This document shows, one piece after another, positions 6,668-13,320 of a DNA stretch of 16,181 nt. Position 1 is the stretch's first letter; each line of letters opens with the position of its first letter. Source of the stretch: an uncultured Ruminococcus sp. Lineage in GTDB: Bacteria; Bacillota; Clostridia; Oscillospirales; Ruminococcaceae. The notes beneath the pieces were generated by a model. The model was not told where the DNA came from. It saw only the letters and a list, made by a program, of their open reading frames with translations, and did no database searches. A program made the position numbers and the translations under genes. The stretch is taken from assembly GCA_946537565.1 (NCBI GenBank), contig CAMNFW010000017.1, forward strand, positions 1-16,181, written 5' to 3'.

Positions 6668-7186
6668 ATGCCTATCAATGACAGATACCCGGTTACACAA
6701 AAATACCTGATGACAAGAGGTCAGGCTCTCAACTTCCCTGTTAAATTCTTCCAGGGCAATTTCAAAAAAGACGATGTTTACGGTATGGTAATTGATATTC
6801 CAATGCCTTCTAATATCCTCACCACTATGGTTTGCTTCATCAACGGTGCTGCTAACCTCTACTTCAATAACGGCGGCGAATATACCGGCGCTTCACAGAA
6901 ATACAGAAACCTTGTTCAGGCTGCTCATAACCTGGTTGCAAATGCCGGTCAGCTGCTGCCTAAATGTGAAAAGGTCAAGTCCTATGACCTGCCAAGAGGA
7001 CGCTCCCACTATGTTTTCCTCCTTACTAAAGGCGGTATCTACAAGTGCGTATTCAACCCCGGTCTCATTCCAGAGGACGAAAAGGAAATGCGTGCTATTT
7101 ATGTCCTCTATCAGCGTGTTCTCAATGAGCTGAGAAGCTGTCAGCTTAAGGATGACGCTGAAAGAAGAAAAGCAAACAATCATTAA
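6668..7186 (+). CDS. protein of unknown function encoded upstream of trpS
   Basis: I do not recognise this 172-residue protein. It has no signal peptide, membrane segment or Cys/His metal motif. It looks like a compact alpha/beta cytosolic protein: VYGMVIDIPMPSNILTTMVC (strand-rich), then FINGAANLYFNNGGEY, then a helix (YRNLVQAAHNLVANAGQLLP), then LPRGRSHYVFLLTKGGIY strands and a long C-terminal helix with charged residues (EDEKEMRAIYVLYQRVLNEL). The start at 6668 is chosen because AAAGGAAG (6653-6660) is seven bases upstream; an earlier in-frame ATG at 6650 overlaps that site. The stop TAA is embedded in the trpS Shine-Dalgarno, 12 bp before trpS, so the two are co-translated from one transcript. 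Codon use resembles the neighbouring genes. Confidence 0.85.
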   Translation: MPINDRYPVTQKYLMTRGQALNFPVKFFQGNFKKDDVYGMVIDIPMPSNILTTMVCFINGAANLYFNNGGEYTGASQKYRNLVQAAHNLVANAGQLLPKCEKVKSYDLPRGRSHYVFLLTKGGIYKCVFNPGLIPEDEKEMRAIYVLYQRVLNELRSCQLKDDAERRKANNH

Positions 7187-7198
7187 GGAGATGTTTCA

Positions 7199-8197
7199 AT
7201 GGAAGATAAAAAGCTGATCTTCAGCGGTATTCAGCCTACAGGTACTTTCACTCTCGGCAACTATATCGGCGCTGTCAGAAACTGGGGTCCTTTGCAGAAT
7301 GAATATAACTGCATCTACTGTGTAGTCGATATGCACGCTATCACAGTAAGACAAGACCCTGTTAAGCTAAGGCAGAATACACTCAATTCCTATGCCCTGC
7401 TTATGGCTTGCGGAATTGACACTGAAAAATCAATTCTCTTCATTCAGAGCCATGTCAAGACCCACGCTGAGCTTAACTGGATCCTCGGCTGCAATACCCA
7501 GTTCGGTGAGCTTAGCCGTATGACTCAGTTCAAGGACAAGAGCCAGCGTCACCCCGATGACGTAAATTCCGGTCTTTTCACTTATCCTGTACTTATGGCT
7601 GCTGATATCCTTGCTTATAACGCTGACCTCGTTCCTGTCGGCGTTGACCAGAAACAGCACCTTGAACTGGCAAGAAATATCGCTCAGCGCTTCAACCAGC
7701 GCTACGGCGACTTCTTCACCTTGCCTGAACCTTATATTCCGGAGGTCGGCGCTAAGGTAATGTCCCTCCAGGAACCTACCAAGAAAATGTCCAAGTCAGA
7801 TGAAAACCCTAATGCCTGCATTCTTATCCTCGATGATAAGGATACTATCATCAGAAAATTCAAAAGAGCTGTTACCGACAGTGAGGCAGAAGTCGTTTTC
7901 CGTGAAGGTAAAGACGGCATAAATAACCTGATGACAATTTACTCTGTATTCACCGGAAAATCAATACCAGATATTGAATCCGAATTCAAAGGCAAAGGCT
8001 ACGGCGATTTCAAACTCGCTGTCGGTGAGGCTGTTGCAGACGGTCTCGAACCTATCCGCACTGAGTTTGCAAGACTTTCAGCTGATAAGGCTTTCCTGAA
8101 AAAATGCTACACCGAAGGCGCTGAAAAAGCCCTGCGCTATTCCTCAAAAATAGTTTCAAAGGTTTACCGTAAGGTCGGCTTCGTTGACCGCACTTAA
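7199..8197 (+). CDS. trpS: tryptophanyl-tRNA synthetase
   Basis: This is a class Ic synthetase that charges tRNA-Trp with tryptophan. The 332 residues agree with the bacterial family. It shows the opening FSGIQPTG, the HIGH-box variant TLGN (18-21), the VGVDQKQHLELARN segment (147-160) that lines the active site, and KMSKS at 196-200. AAGGAG overlapping the end of the preceding gene gives a good Shine-Dalgarno. I searched the upstream leader for a T-box (AGGGTGGNACCGCG) and saw none, although many Firmicutes trpS genes have one. No conventional terminator follows; the large palindrome at 8200-8383 begins three bases after the stop and might serve instead. Confidence 0.98.
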   Translation: MEDKKLIFSGIQPTGTFTLGNYIGAVRNWGPLQNEYNCIYCVVDMHAITVRQDPVKLRQNTLNSYALLMACGIDTEKSILFIQSHVKTHAELNWILGCNTQFGELSRMTQFKDKSQRHPDDVNSGLFTYPVLMAADILAYNADLVPVGVDQKQHLELARNIAQRFNQRYGDFFTLPEPYIPEVGAKVMSLQEPTKKMSKSDENPNACILILDDKDTIIRKFKRAVTDSEAEVVFREGKDGINNLMTIYSVFTGKSIPDIESEFKGKGYGDFKLAVGEAVADGLEPIRTEFARLSADKAFLKKCYTEGAEKALRYSSKIVSKVYRKVGFVDRT

Positions 8198-8199
8198 AT

Positions 8200-8383
8200 C
8201 AATTCGGAATGCGGAATTAATGGCATCCCCTTCAGCGATGAATTTAAAGACGCTGAGACTAATATTCATCCGTTTAAACTAAAACATTAAATAATTATTA
8301 ATTATGAATTTGGCTTCAGCGTTCTAATTTCATATTTGTGAGCGAAGCGAACTCCACTATTACGAATTACGCATTCCGCATTT
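8200..8383. repeat. large imperfect palindrome (MITE-like intergenic element)
   Basis: The stretch has no gene and folds on itself across about 180 bp. Matching arm segments from outside in are: GGAATGCG (8206-8213) with CGCATTCC (8370-8377); AATT (8215-8218) with AATT (8365-8368); CTTC (8230-8233) with GAAG (8344-8347); ATGAA (8238-8242) with TTCAT (8329-8333); ACGCTGA (8250-8256) with TCAGCGT (8316-8322); ATTCAT (8264-8269) with ATGAAT (8304-8309). A palindrome AATAATTATT (8290-8299) lies near the centre. The pairs nest in order around about 8286-8292. It could be a non-autonomous mobile repeat, a terminator-like structure after trpS, or a processed RNA. The following 8384-8495 holds AT-rich sequence with two TATAAT words (8386-8391, 8398-8403) but no good -35. 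Confidence 0.7.
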
Positions 8384-8513
8384 CATATAATAGTAGTTAT
8401 AATGACCAAAACAGAGAATCAAAATCTTCTTTATTCCGCTGAAATAGCGAAAATTAAAAAAGCTCTTGCATTTTGTCGGAATTTAAGGTATCATAGAAGG
8501 AGTGCTTTTTCCT

Positions 8514-9344
8514 ATGGTAGAATACCAGCAAAAGGATAAATATAATATCAGCGATCTGGTTGAGATCGTCAGACTGCTGAGAAGTAAGGACGGCTGTCCC
8601 TGGGATAAGGAACAGACCCATGAGTCTATCAGAAGCGATTTCATCGAGGAGACCTGCGAGGTGATCGAGGCTATCGACCTTAAAGACACTGATCTGCTCC
8701 AGGAAGAGCTGGGCGATGTGCTGCTCCAGGTGGTCTTCCACACAAGCATCGAAACTGATGCCGGAAGCTTTGATTTTGACGATGTATGCGACGGTATCTG
8801 CAAAAAACTCATCGTCCGTCACCCTCATGTTTTCGGTGATACTATCGCTAACAACACCGAACAGGTGCTGAAAAACTGGGACGCTATTAAAATGAAGACC
8901 AAAAATCAGGAAACCTATACCGATACACTTAACAGTGTCGCTAAATCCCTTCCCTCTCTTATGAGAGCCCAGAAGGTGGGAAAACGTGCTATGCGTGCCG
9001 GTATGGATTTCAGATGTGCAGATGATGCTGTTGCCTGTATCAGCAGCGAAAAGGCTGAGCTTGATGCTGCGATCGCTGCTAAGGATCAGCAGAATATAGA
9101 GGAAGAGATCGGCGATCTGCTTTTCTCTGTGGTCAATGCTGCAAGACATCTTGGGGTTAATGCTGAGCTTGCACTCAAAGCTTCAACCGAAAAATTCATA
9201 AAACGGTTCGCTGTTACAGAAGATCTTACACGCAGTGATGGAATAGATATGAGCACTCTTCCAATCGAAGAGCTGGACGTTTACTGGGACAAAGCAAAAA
9301 CTATTATTTCTGAATCGGAGGAAAATTGTAATGAACAAGACTGA
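8514..9344 (+). CDS. mazG: nucleoside triphosphate pyrophosphohydrolase MazG
   Basis: MazG hydrolyses NTPs/dNTPs to NMP and pyrophosphate and is thought to clean aberrant nucleotides from the pool. The 276-residue protein has two MazG domains. The first shows CPWDKEQTHESI (28-39), EETCE (45-49) and EELGD (64-68), which together give the metal-binding ExxE...ExxD pattern, then RHPHVFGD (102-109). The second has EKAELDAAI and IEEEIGDLLFSVVNAARHLG. The start is the ATG at 8514, because GAAGGAG (8496-8502) is 11 bases upstream; a GTG at 8502 overlaps that site and is unlikely. The gene overlaps hup by 14 bp, which implies coupling. mazG next to an S4-domain gene is also the order of yabN-yabO in Bacillus. 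Confidence 0.95.
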   Translation: MVEYQQKDKYNISDLVEIVRLLRSKDGCPWDKEQTHESIRSDFIEETCEVIEAIDLKDTDLLQEELGDVLLQVVFHTSIETDAGSFDFDDVCDGICKKLIVRHPHVFGDTIANNTEQVLKNWDAIKMKTKNQETYTDTLNSVAKSLPSLMRAQKVGKRAMRAGMDFRCADDAVACISSEKAELDAAIAAKDQQNIEEEIGDLLFSVVNAARHLGVNAELALKASTEKFIKRFAVTEDLTRSDGIDMSTLPIEELDVYWDKAKTIISESEENCNEQD

Positions 9345-9606
9345 CCTTATCAACTCTATCGCTGATAAAGCCAACTGCACAAAGAAGGATGCTGCTTCTG
9401 CTCTCGAAGCTGTTCTCGCTTCAATCCAGGAGTCTCTGGAAAAAGGTGAGAAGGTTGCTATCTCAGGCTTCGGTACTTTTGAAGTTCGTGAGAGAAACGA
9501 GAAGGTTTGCATCAACCCCAGAACTAAGGATAAAATGGTTTGCCCCCCCAGCAAGGCTCCTGCCTTCAAGCCCGGCAAAACCCTTAAGGACGCTGTAAAC
9601 AAGTAA
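9331..9606 (+). CDS. hup: HU family DNA-binding protein
   Basis: HU is a small dimeric nucleoid protein that bends DNA without strong sequence preference. At 91 residues it has the expected length. It shows the N-terminal helices (MNKTDLINSIADKA), the ISGFGTFEVRER beta segment (44-55), the DNA-binding arm with NPRT at 62-65 (P63 is the intercalating proline), and the closing PAFKPGKTLKDAVN. It carries three cysteines (C16, C60, C71), two of them flanking the arm tip; the well-studied HU proteins lack them. GGAGG (9317-9321) precedes the ATG, which lies inside the end of mazG. A terminator follows directly, so hup is probably expressed more strongly than the gene behind it. Confidence 0.97.
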   Translation: MNKTDLINSIADKANCTKKDAASALEAVLASIQESLEKGEKVAISGFGTFEVRERNEKVCINPRTKDKMVCPPSKAPAFKPGKTLKDAVNK

Positions 9607-9616
9607 TTCATCATTC

Positions 9617-9644
9617 GGGGCGGATCTTTCCGTCCCCTTTTTTT
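9617..9644 (+). terminator. terminator between hup and rqcP
   Basis: The stem GGGGCGGA/TCCG(T)CCCC, with one bulged base and a loop TCTT, is followed by seven T residues. The rqcP Shine-Dalgarno (9646-9652) starts immediately after the T-tract and no promoter lies between. rqcP is therefore probably reached by partial read-through. Confidence 0.8.
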
Positions 9645-9659
9645 GAAGGGAGATTTTTT

Positions 9660-9902
9660 ATGAGACTGGATAAATATTTAAAAGTCACTCGCCTCATCAA
9701 ACGCAGAACCGTTGCAAATGAAGCCTGCGATGCCGGCAAGATCACCGTAAACGAAAAAATCGCCCGTGCTTCCTATGATGTGAAGGCTGGCGATATAATA
9801 CAGATAAATATGGGCGCTCGTCCCCTTAAAGTTAAGGTGCTGAACGTTACTGAACACGCCACCAAGGAAAATGCCGCTGATAACTACACTGTTATTGAGT
9901 AA
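9660..9902 (+). CDS. rqcP: S4-domain RNA-binding protein RqcP (YabO/Hsp15 family)
   Basis: RqcP binds stalled 50S-peptidyl-tRNA complexes and helps RqcH add C-terminal alanine tails in bacterial ribosome-associated quality control. The 80-residue protein is almost all S4 domain: MRLDKYLKVTRLIKRRTVAN with conserved R2, D4 and R16, then AGKITVNEKIARASYDVKAGD and a C-terminal strand/helix ending in NYTVIE, close in layout to Bacillus YabO. AAGGGAG (9646-9652) is seven bases from the ATG. It sits behind mazG and hup, and the linkage with mazG is conserved in Firmicutes. The upstream terminator suggests low-level expression relative to hup. Confidence 0.93.
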   Translation: MRLDKYLKVTRLIKRRTVANEACDAGKITVNEKIARASYDVKAGDIIQINMGARPLKVKVLNVTEHATKENAADNYTVIE

Positions 9903-9934
9903 TTATCCCCCGCCTTTTGCATAATATCAATTAA

Positions 9935-9965
9935 AAAAGCTGCCATATTTCAGGCAGCTTTTATT
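9935..9965. terminator. bidirectional terminator between convergent rqcP and epimerase genes
   Basis: A 10-bp stem AAAAGCTGCC/GGCAGCTTTT with an eight-base loop lies between the two converging genes. It gives a T-tract on both strands (TTTTATT plus; TTTTTTAATT minus). Confidence 0.9.
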
Positions 9966-9966
9966 G

Positions 9967-10923
9967 TTATTTTGTATTGTGGATATCCCAGCGGAATGTG
10001 GCAAGCTTGGAAGCCTTTGTCTTGTCGAGCATATTGTTATACTCAAGCTTAGACATATCCAGGAAACGATAATTAGTCTTTTCTTCCTTGTTTCCTCCGC
10101 CGAACAGTCCCTTGATCTTTGAAAGCGCACCTCCGGGTGTTTTCTGCAAAACCGTACCCAGGTGGTGATTATCTCTCATGAAATTGATAATATCAGCAGC
10201 TGTAGTAAGCTCCTTATCGCCAACATTGTATACGCCCGTATACATCGAATCGTCTGCATTCTTTACGAAGCAGAGAATAAAGTCAACAAGATTATGTACA
10301 CAGCAAAGCTGGAAGCCATACTGTCCCTTGCCGTAAACAAACTTTGTACCGTCCTTCGGGTCAGTTATTTTTGCTACAAGATTGTCAGTATAATTCATTG
10401 AATATACCGGCGCATATCGTGCAATACACACCATTGTATTCTTATGGTGCTGCAATTCAGACACCAAAGCTTTCTCCGAAGAGTATTTCAGCATAGCATA
10501 GTTTGATGTAGTCTTAAGGTCATCGTCCTCACGAATAGGCTCACGGGTCTTAGGGAACTCATAGACCTGATCGGTACTAAGTAAAACCACCTTAGAGACA
10601 TTCTCCTGCATAGCATATCGGTAAATAAACTTATCAACCTGTTTGGATATCTCAATTTCCTTATTCGTTACAACTGGTCCGAAATCGTTATCAACGGTGC
10701 AAGCGGCATGAATCAAAACATCGATCTTATTCTGCTCGAAGATATCACCCATCGCATTTTTATCGTAGGGATCGCACTGTATGAAGGTATAATGGAGCTT
10801 ACCAGCGTTGTAGTTGGATTCCTCCTTGTCAACACAAATGACTTCGCATTCCTTCTTAAGCAGTCCGGAACAGATGTGGTTGCCAATAAAACCGCAGCCT
10901 CCGGTAACAAGAACTGTCTGCAT
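9967..10923 (-). CDS. NAD-dependent epimerase/dehydratase family protein (extended SDR)
   Basis: This 318-residue extended short-chain dehydrogenase has the Rossmann dinucleotide motif TGGCGFIG (7-14), the acidic residue after strand 2 (CVDKEE), the LLSTDQVYE strand holding the catalytic Ser/Thr (116-117), and Y142xxxK146. The C-terminal part (from about 170) is the substrate-binding lobe, with a CVHNLVDFI helix and YNVGD typical of sugar-nucleotide epimerases/dehydratases. A Gly/Lys-rich insertion (GALSKIKGLFGGGNKEE, about 275-292) is unusual. The first ATG (10929) is only two bases from AGGAGG, so I place the start at the second ATG (10923), eight bases away. It has its own promoter. The substrate is unknown, and no other sugar-nucleotide gene lies nearby. 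Confidence 0.88.
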   Translation of the reverse strand: MQTVLVTGGCGFIGNHICSGLLKKECEVICVDKEESNYNAGKLHYTFIQCDPYDKNAMGDIFEQNKIDVLIHAACTVDNDFGPVVTNKEIEISKQVDKFIYRYAMQENVSKVVLLSTDQVYEFPKTREPIREDDDLKTTSNYAMLKYSSEKALVSELQHHKNTMVCIARYAPVYSMNYTDNLVAKITDPKDGTKFVYGKGQYGFQLCCVHNLVDFILCFVKNADDSMYTGVYNVGDKELTTAADIINFMRDNHHLGTVLQKTPGGALSKIKGLFGGGNKEEKTNYRFLDMSKLEYNNMLDKTKASKLATFRWDIHNTK

Positions 10924-10965
10924 TTTCATACCCTCCTTTCTGATTTACTTGCTCCCCAATTAATA

Positions 10966-10994
10966 ATTATAGCACAAAACAGAATATATTGCAA
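10966..10994 (-). promoter_or_regulatory. sigma-A promoter of the epimerase gene
   Basis: On the minus strand: TTGCAA (10994-10989), a 17-bp spacer and TATAAT (10971-10966) with an extended TGC. The start should be near 10959, about 36 nt before the gene. Confidence 0.8.
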
Positions 10995-11033
10995 TAGTAT
11001 TCTAAGAAATTTACCTTGTGCAACAGGTGGAAA

Positions 11034-12449
11034 TTATTCCACAGTATTAGCTATAGGATTATCGTTAACTTCCTTGATATATGTTTCGATAGTAGCGTAG
11101 ATAGCATCGTAGGTCTCGTTCCACGGTGTACCTCTTGCAGCTGCTCTCATATTCTGGTCAAGAAGGTTGGCGCAGTCGGTAGAAACACCTGATGAGAGAT
11201 CGAATATAGCGTTCTCGTCAGCGAGTCTCTGCATCTCGTCTTTCATCTCCAGCATTTCGTCAGTCCAGCCGTAGTCATCAACAAACTGCTGATCAGCGAC
11301 AGCCTTTGTATCCTCGTCCATTATAGCGAAACGCTTGCAGTCGAGGAATCTTGCGGTGCCTTCCGGGTTTGAACCGCCCTTTACGAAGGTATAAGCCTCC
11401 ATTCCAACAGGAATGTAGTAATCATCAGACTCAGGATCCTTTGGCATTGGAACGAAGAATGCGTCTTCACCGTACTTCTCCTTCCATGTTTTCTCCTCAT
11501 TGTAGAACTCATAAAGTCCAACAGGATAGAACAGGACTTTGCCCTCGCCGACAAATTCCGGATGAGCTGTCCAGCCGTAGTCACCTACACCAATAGCGAT
11601 GCAGTTAGTGGTATTAAGGTCATAGAGGAAGTTCTGAACTCTCTCCATAGCCGGATTGCCCAGGTTGCTGACCAACTTTCCGTCCTCGATAGATACAGCC
11701 GGCACACCAGTTGTATCAATAAGTCCGAACTCAAACCACCAGCCGTCGATACCGTAATGCTGTTTCTCAACATCTACAAAGCTCTGGAGCATACCCTCAA
11801 AGGCATTCCAGTCCCACTTGCCCTGCTCGTAAAGCTCAGCAGGATCCTCAAGACCAGCCTCCTGGATAGTTTTTCTATTATATACACAAGCGACCTTATC
11901 GCCTACAGACTGAACTACAGCACAGTAATGATTACCGTTCCAGATAAGGCTGTCATTGGTTTCCTTAACTTCCGCCCAAAGCTCTGAATCGAAATCTATG
12001 TAGTCGTCCACAGAAGTGAACATTCCTCTTACAGCACCCTTCGGGAAAGCGTCCATATCGCCTGCCCAGAAGAAGTCGATGCCTTCGCCGCTGTTGATAG
12101 ACTCAGCGAGTTTTTCGTATCTATTGTCCCAAGTTACCTGGTGGTACTCAATATTACCGCCGTACTTCTCTTCAAAAACCACCAGCTCAGTAGGCTTATT
12201 TTTACCGGAAGCATCGGGGTTGATATCCCATGTAGCCATCCACTTTATGGTCTTGTTCTGAAGCTCAACGTCCGGAAGAAGATCAGAAGCAGAAGCAGCC
12301 TGATTAACCGCATCACGAACATCAGAATCAACATCTACATCAGCGTAAAGATTCTCGCTGGAAGAATCCTTGTTGTTTCCGCAGGCAGTGAGAGAGAGCA
12401 TTGCAGCAGCAGAAAGCAGAGCCGAAATAAACGCTAAAGTTTTTTTCAT
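11034..12449 (-). CDS. extracellular solute-binding lipoprotein (carbohydrate ABC transporter family 1)
   Basis: The 471-residue protein has a lipoprotein signal peptide (MKKTLAFISALLSAAAMLSL) and a clean lipobox LTAC with lipidated C22. An acidic linker follows, then a two-lobe periplasmic-binding-type fold: IKWMATWDINPDA, VVFEEKYGG, WDNRYEKLAESINSGEGIDFFWAGD, DDYIDFDSELW, CVYNRKTIQEAGLEDP, then FFVPMPKDPESDDYYIPVGMEAY. These are typical of family 1 (sugar/oligosaccharide) binding proteins. No permease or ATPase gene is adjacent, so it is an orphan and its partners must lie elsewhere. The frame extends to 12575, but I place the start at 12449: AAGGAG is eight bases upstream, whereas an ATG at 12455 is only two bases from it. 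The ligand is unknown. Confidence 0.9.
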   Translation of the reverse strand: MKKTLAFISALLSAAAMLSLTACGNNKDSSSENLYADVDVDSDVRDAVNQAASASDLLPDVELQNKTIKWMATWDINPDASGKNKPTELVVFEEKYGGNIEYHQVTWDNRYEKLAESINSGEGIDFFWAGDMDAFPKGAVRGMFTSVDDYIDFDSELWAEVKETNDSLIWNGNHYCAVVQSVGDKVACVYNRKTIQEAGLEDPAELYEQGKWDWNAFEGMLQSFVDVEKQHYGIDGWWFEFGLIDTTGVPAVSIEDGKLVSNLGNPAMERVQNFLYDLNTTNCIAIGVGDYGWTAHPEFVGEGKVLFYPVGLYEFYNEEKTWKEKYGEDAFFVPMPKDPESDDYYIPVGMEAYTFVKGGSNPEGTARFLDCKRFAIMDEDTKAVADQQFVDDYGWTDEMLEMKDEMQRLADENAIFDLSSGVSTDCANLLDQNMRAAARGTPWNETYDAIYATIETYIKEVNDNPIANTVE

Positions 12450-12481
12450 TGTCATAACTCCTTTAAAATATTTACTCATTA

Positions 12482-12519
12482 TTGCAGAGCTGTGAATAGT
12501 CCTGACATCAGCAATGCAA
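12482..12519 (-). promoter_or_regulatory. leader hairpin of the solute-binding protein mRNA
   Basis: In the leader of about 90 nt the segments TTGCAttGCTG and CAGCtcTGCAA can pair (nine of eleven bases) around a 16-base loop. No terminator T-tract follows and no known riboswitch is recognised. It is a possible stabilising or regulatory structure only. Confidence 0.35.
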
Positions 12520-12545
12520 ATAGAGCATAATTGCACATTTTTTTT

Positions 12546-12575
12546 ATTATAACATTTTTTCAGAGTATATGTCAA
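12546..12575 (-). promoter_or_regulatory. sigma-A promoter of the solute-binding protein gene
   Basis: On the minus strand: consensus TTGACA (12575-12570), an 18-bp spacer and consensus TATAAT (12551-12546) with an extended TGT. A direct repeat TTGTAT-N5-TTGTAT (plus-strand reading, 12608-12613 and 12619-12624) lies about 70-85 bp upstream of the start and may be an activator site. Confidence 0.85.
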
Positions 12576-12639
12576 TATCCAATTTACATAGAAATACAGG
12601 GAATTTATTGTATAAATCTTGTATTATCGAAAATAATAA

Positions 12640-13320
12640 TTACAGTTTGTAATCTTTTCCGCAGCCTCCGTTGTGCTTAAAAGCACAGCTCTCCCTCATT
12701 GAGCATACAGAACAGCCTTTTTTACGGTTTTCAGGCGGACTATCTGAGATTCCAATTATTGCTGTAACTGATTTTGTTGGCACCATAAGGCAGCTGTCAG
12801 TGACCGTGAGACCGATACGGCGCTGAGCGTTAAGGGTGAGAAGCAGCTCTTTTTGGATACTTATAGGAAGATCGCCGTAACCAGGGCTGAACCGCCATGT
12901 CCTGAACGGAGCTTCAATGACCTTGAAAATCTCAATTTCAGCCTTTTCACAAACCTGCTCGATCGCTGCACTGCAAAGACAGTCCACAGCCAGTGATCCT
13001 GCCATATCTGTGACAGCAGTCTGACGAATCAGCTTATCAGCCTCGGCTGATACCGTTGCAGCCAGCATTACAGCTTTTTTGCAGCCTTTAAGATGCCGCC
13101 TCACAGAATTTCCTGTCAGAGGAATTTCAAGTCCGGTGAGATATATTTCCTTGTCAGTGAACCTGACCTCAGCCTCACGGTAAACGTAAGCTGGTCTCAG
13201 CTTAGCCCGTACAATAGGTTCATATTTTTCCAGCAGCGCAGAGGTCTGAGCATCAGCCTTGCCCCGCACTCCCATATATCTTGCTGCTTCAGCTTTGTCA
13301 AGTGGATCCAGCTTTATCAT
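12640..13320 (-). CDS. stand-alone methionine synthase (MetH) reactivation-domain protein
   Basis: The 226-residue protein matches the SAM-binding activation domain normally fused to the C-terminus of B12-dependent methionine synthase. That domain reductively methylates an oxidised cobalamin cofactor. The signature is RFSPGYGDLPISIQ (143-156) followed by RIGLTVTDSCLMVPTKSVTAI (168-188, a long conserved block). The C-terminal tail holds four cysteines (C203, C206, C212, C220) in a GCSVC...C...GGC arrangement, as in the free-standing Firmicutes versions, which could bind metal. The ATG overlaps the metF stop (ATGA), so the two are translationally coupled. The catalytic MetH part is not in the window and is expected elsewhere. 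Confidence 0.9.
   Translation of the reverse strand: MIKLDPLDKAEAARYMGVRGKADAQTSALLEKYEPIVRAKLRPAYVYREAEVRFTDKEIYLTGLEIPLTGNSVRRHLKGCKKAVMLAATVSAEADKLIRQTAVTDMAGSLAVDCLCSAAIEQVCEKAEIEIFKVIEAPFRTWRFSPGYGDLPISIQKELLLTLNAQRRIGLTVTDSCLMVPTKSVTAIIGISDSPPENRKKGCSVCSMRESCAFKHNGGCGKDYKL

Noticed and set aside
7100..7198. T-box or other tRNA-sensing leader before trpS
   Set aside because: The space is coding sequence of the preceding gene plus 12 bases, and no T-box sequence is present.
8473..8482. Spo0A-box-like TTTGTCGGAA near mazG
   Set aside because: It has a mismatch at a core position and mazG is not a known Spo0A target; a single imperfect 7-8-mer is not evidence.
8466..8494. TTGCAT-17 bp-TATCAT as the mazG promoter
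   Set aside because: Transcription would start near 8501, inside or after the Shine-Dalgarno (8496-8502), so the mRNA would lack its ribosome site. The real promoter is probably further upstream.
12450..12575. 42-codon N-terminal extension of the solute-binding protein
   Set aside because: It would cover the promoter -10 and -35 and precede a normal signal peptide; the Shine-Dalgarno supports 12449.
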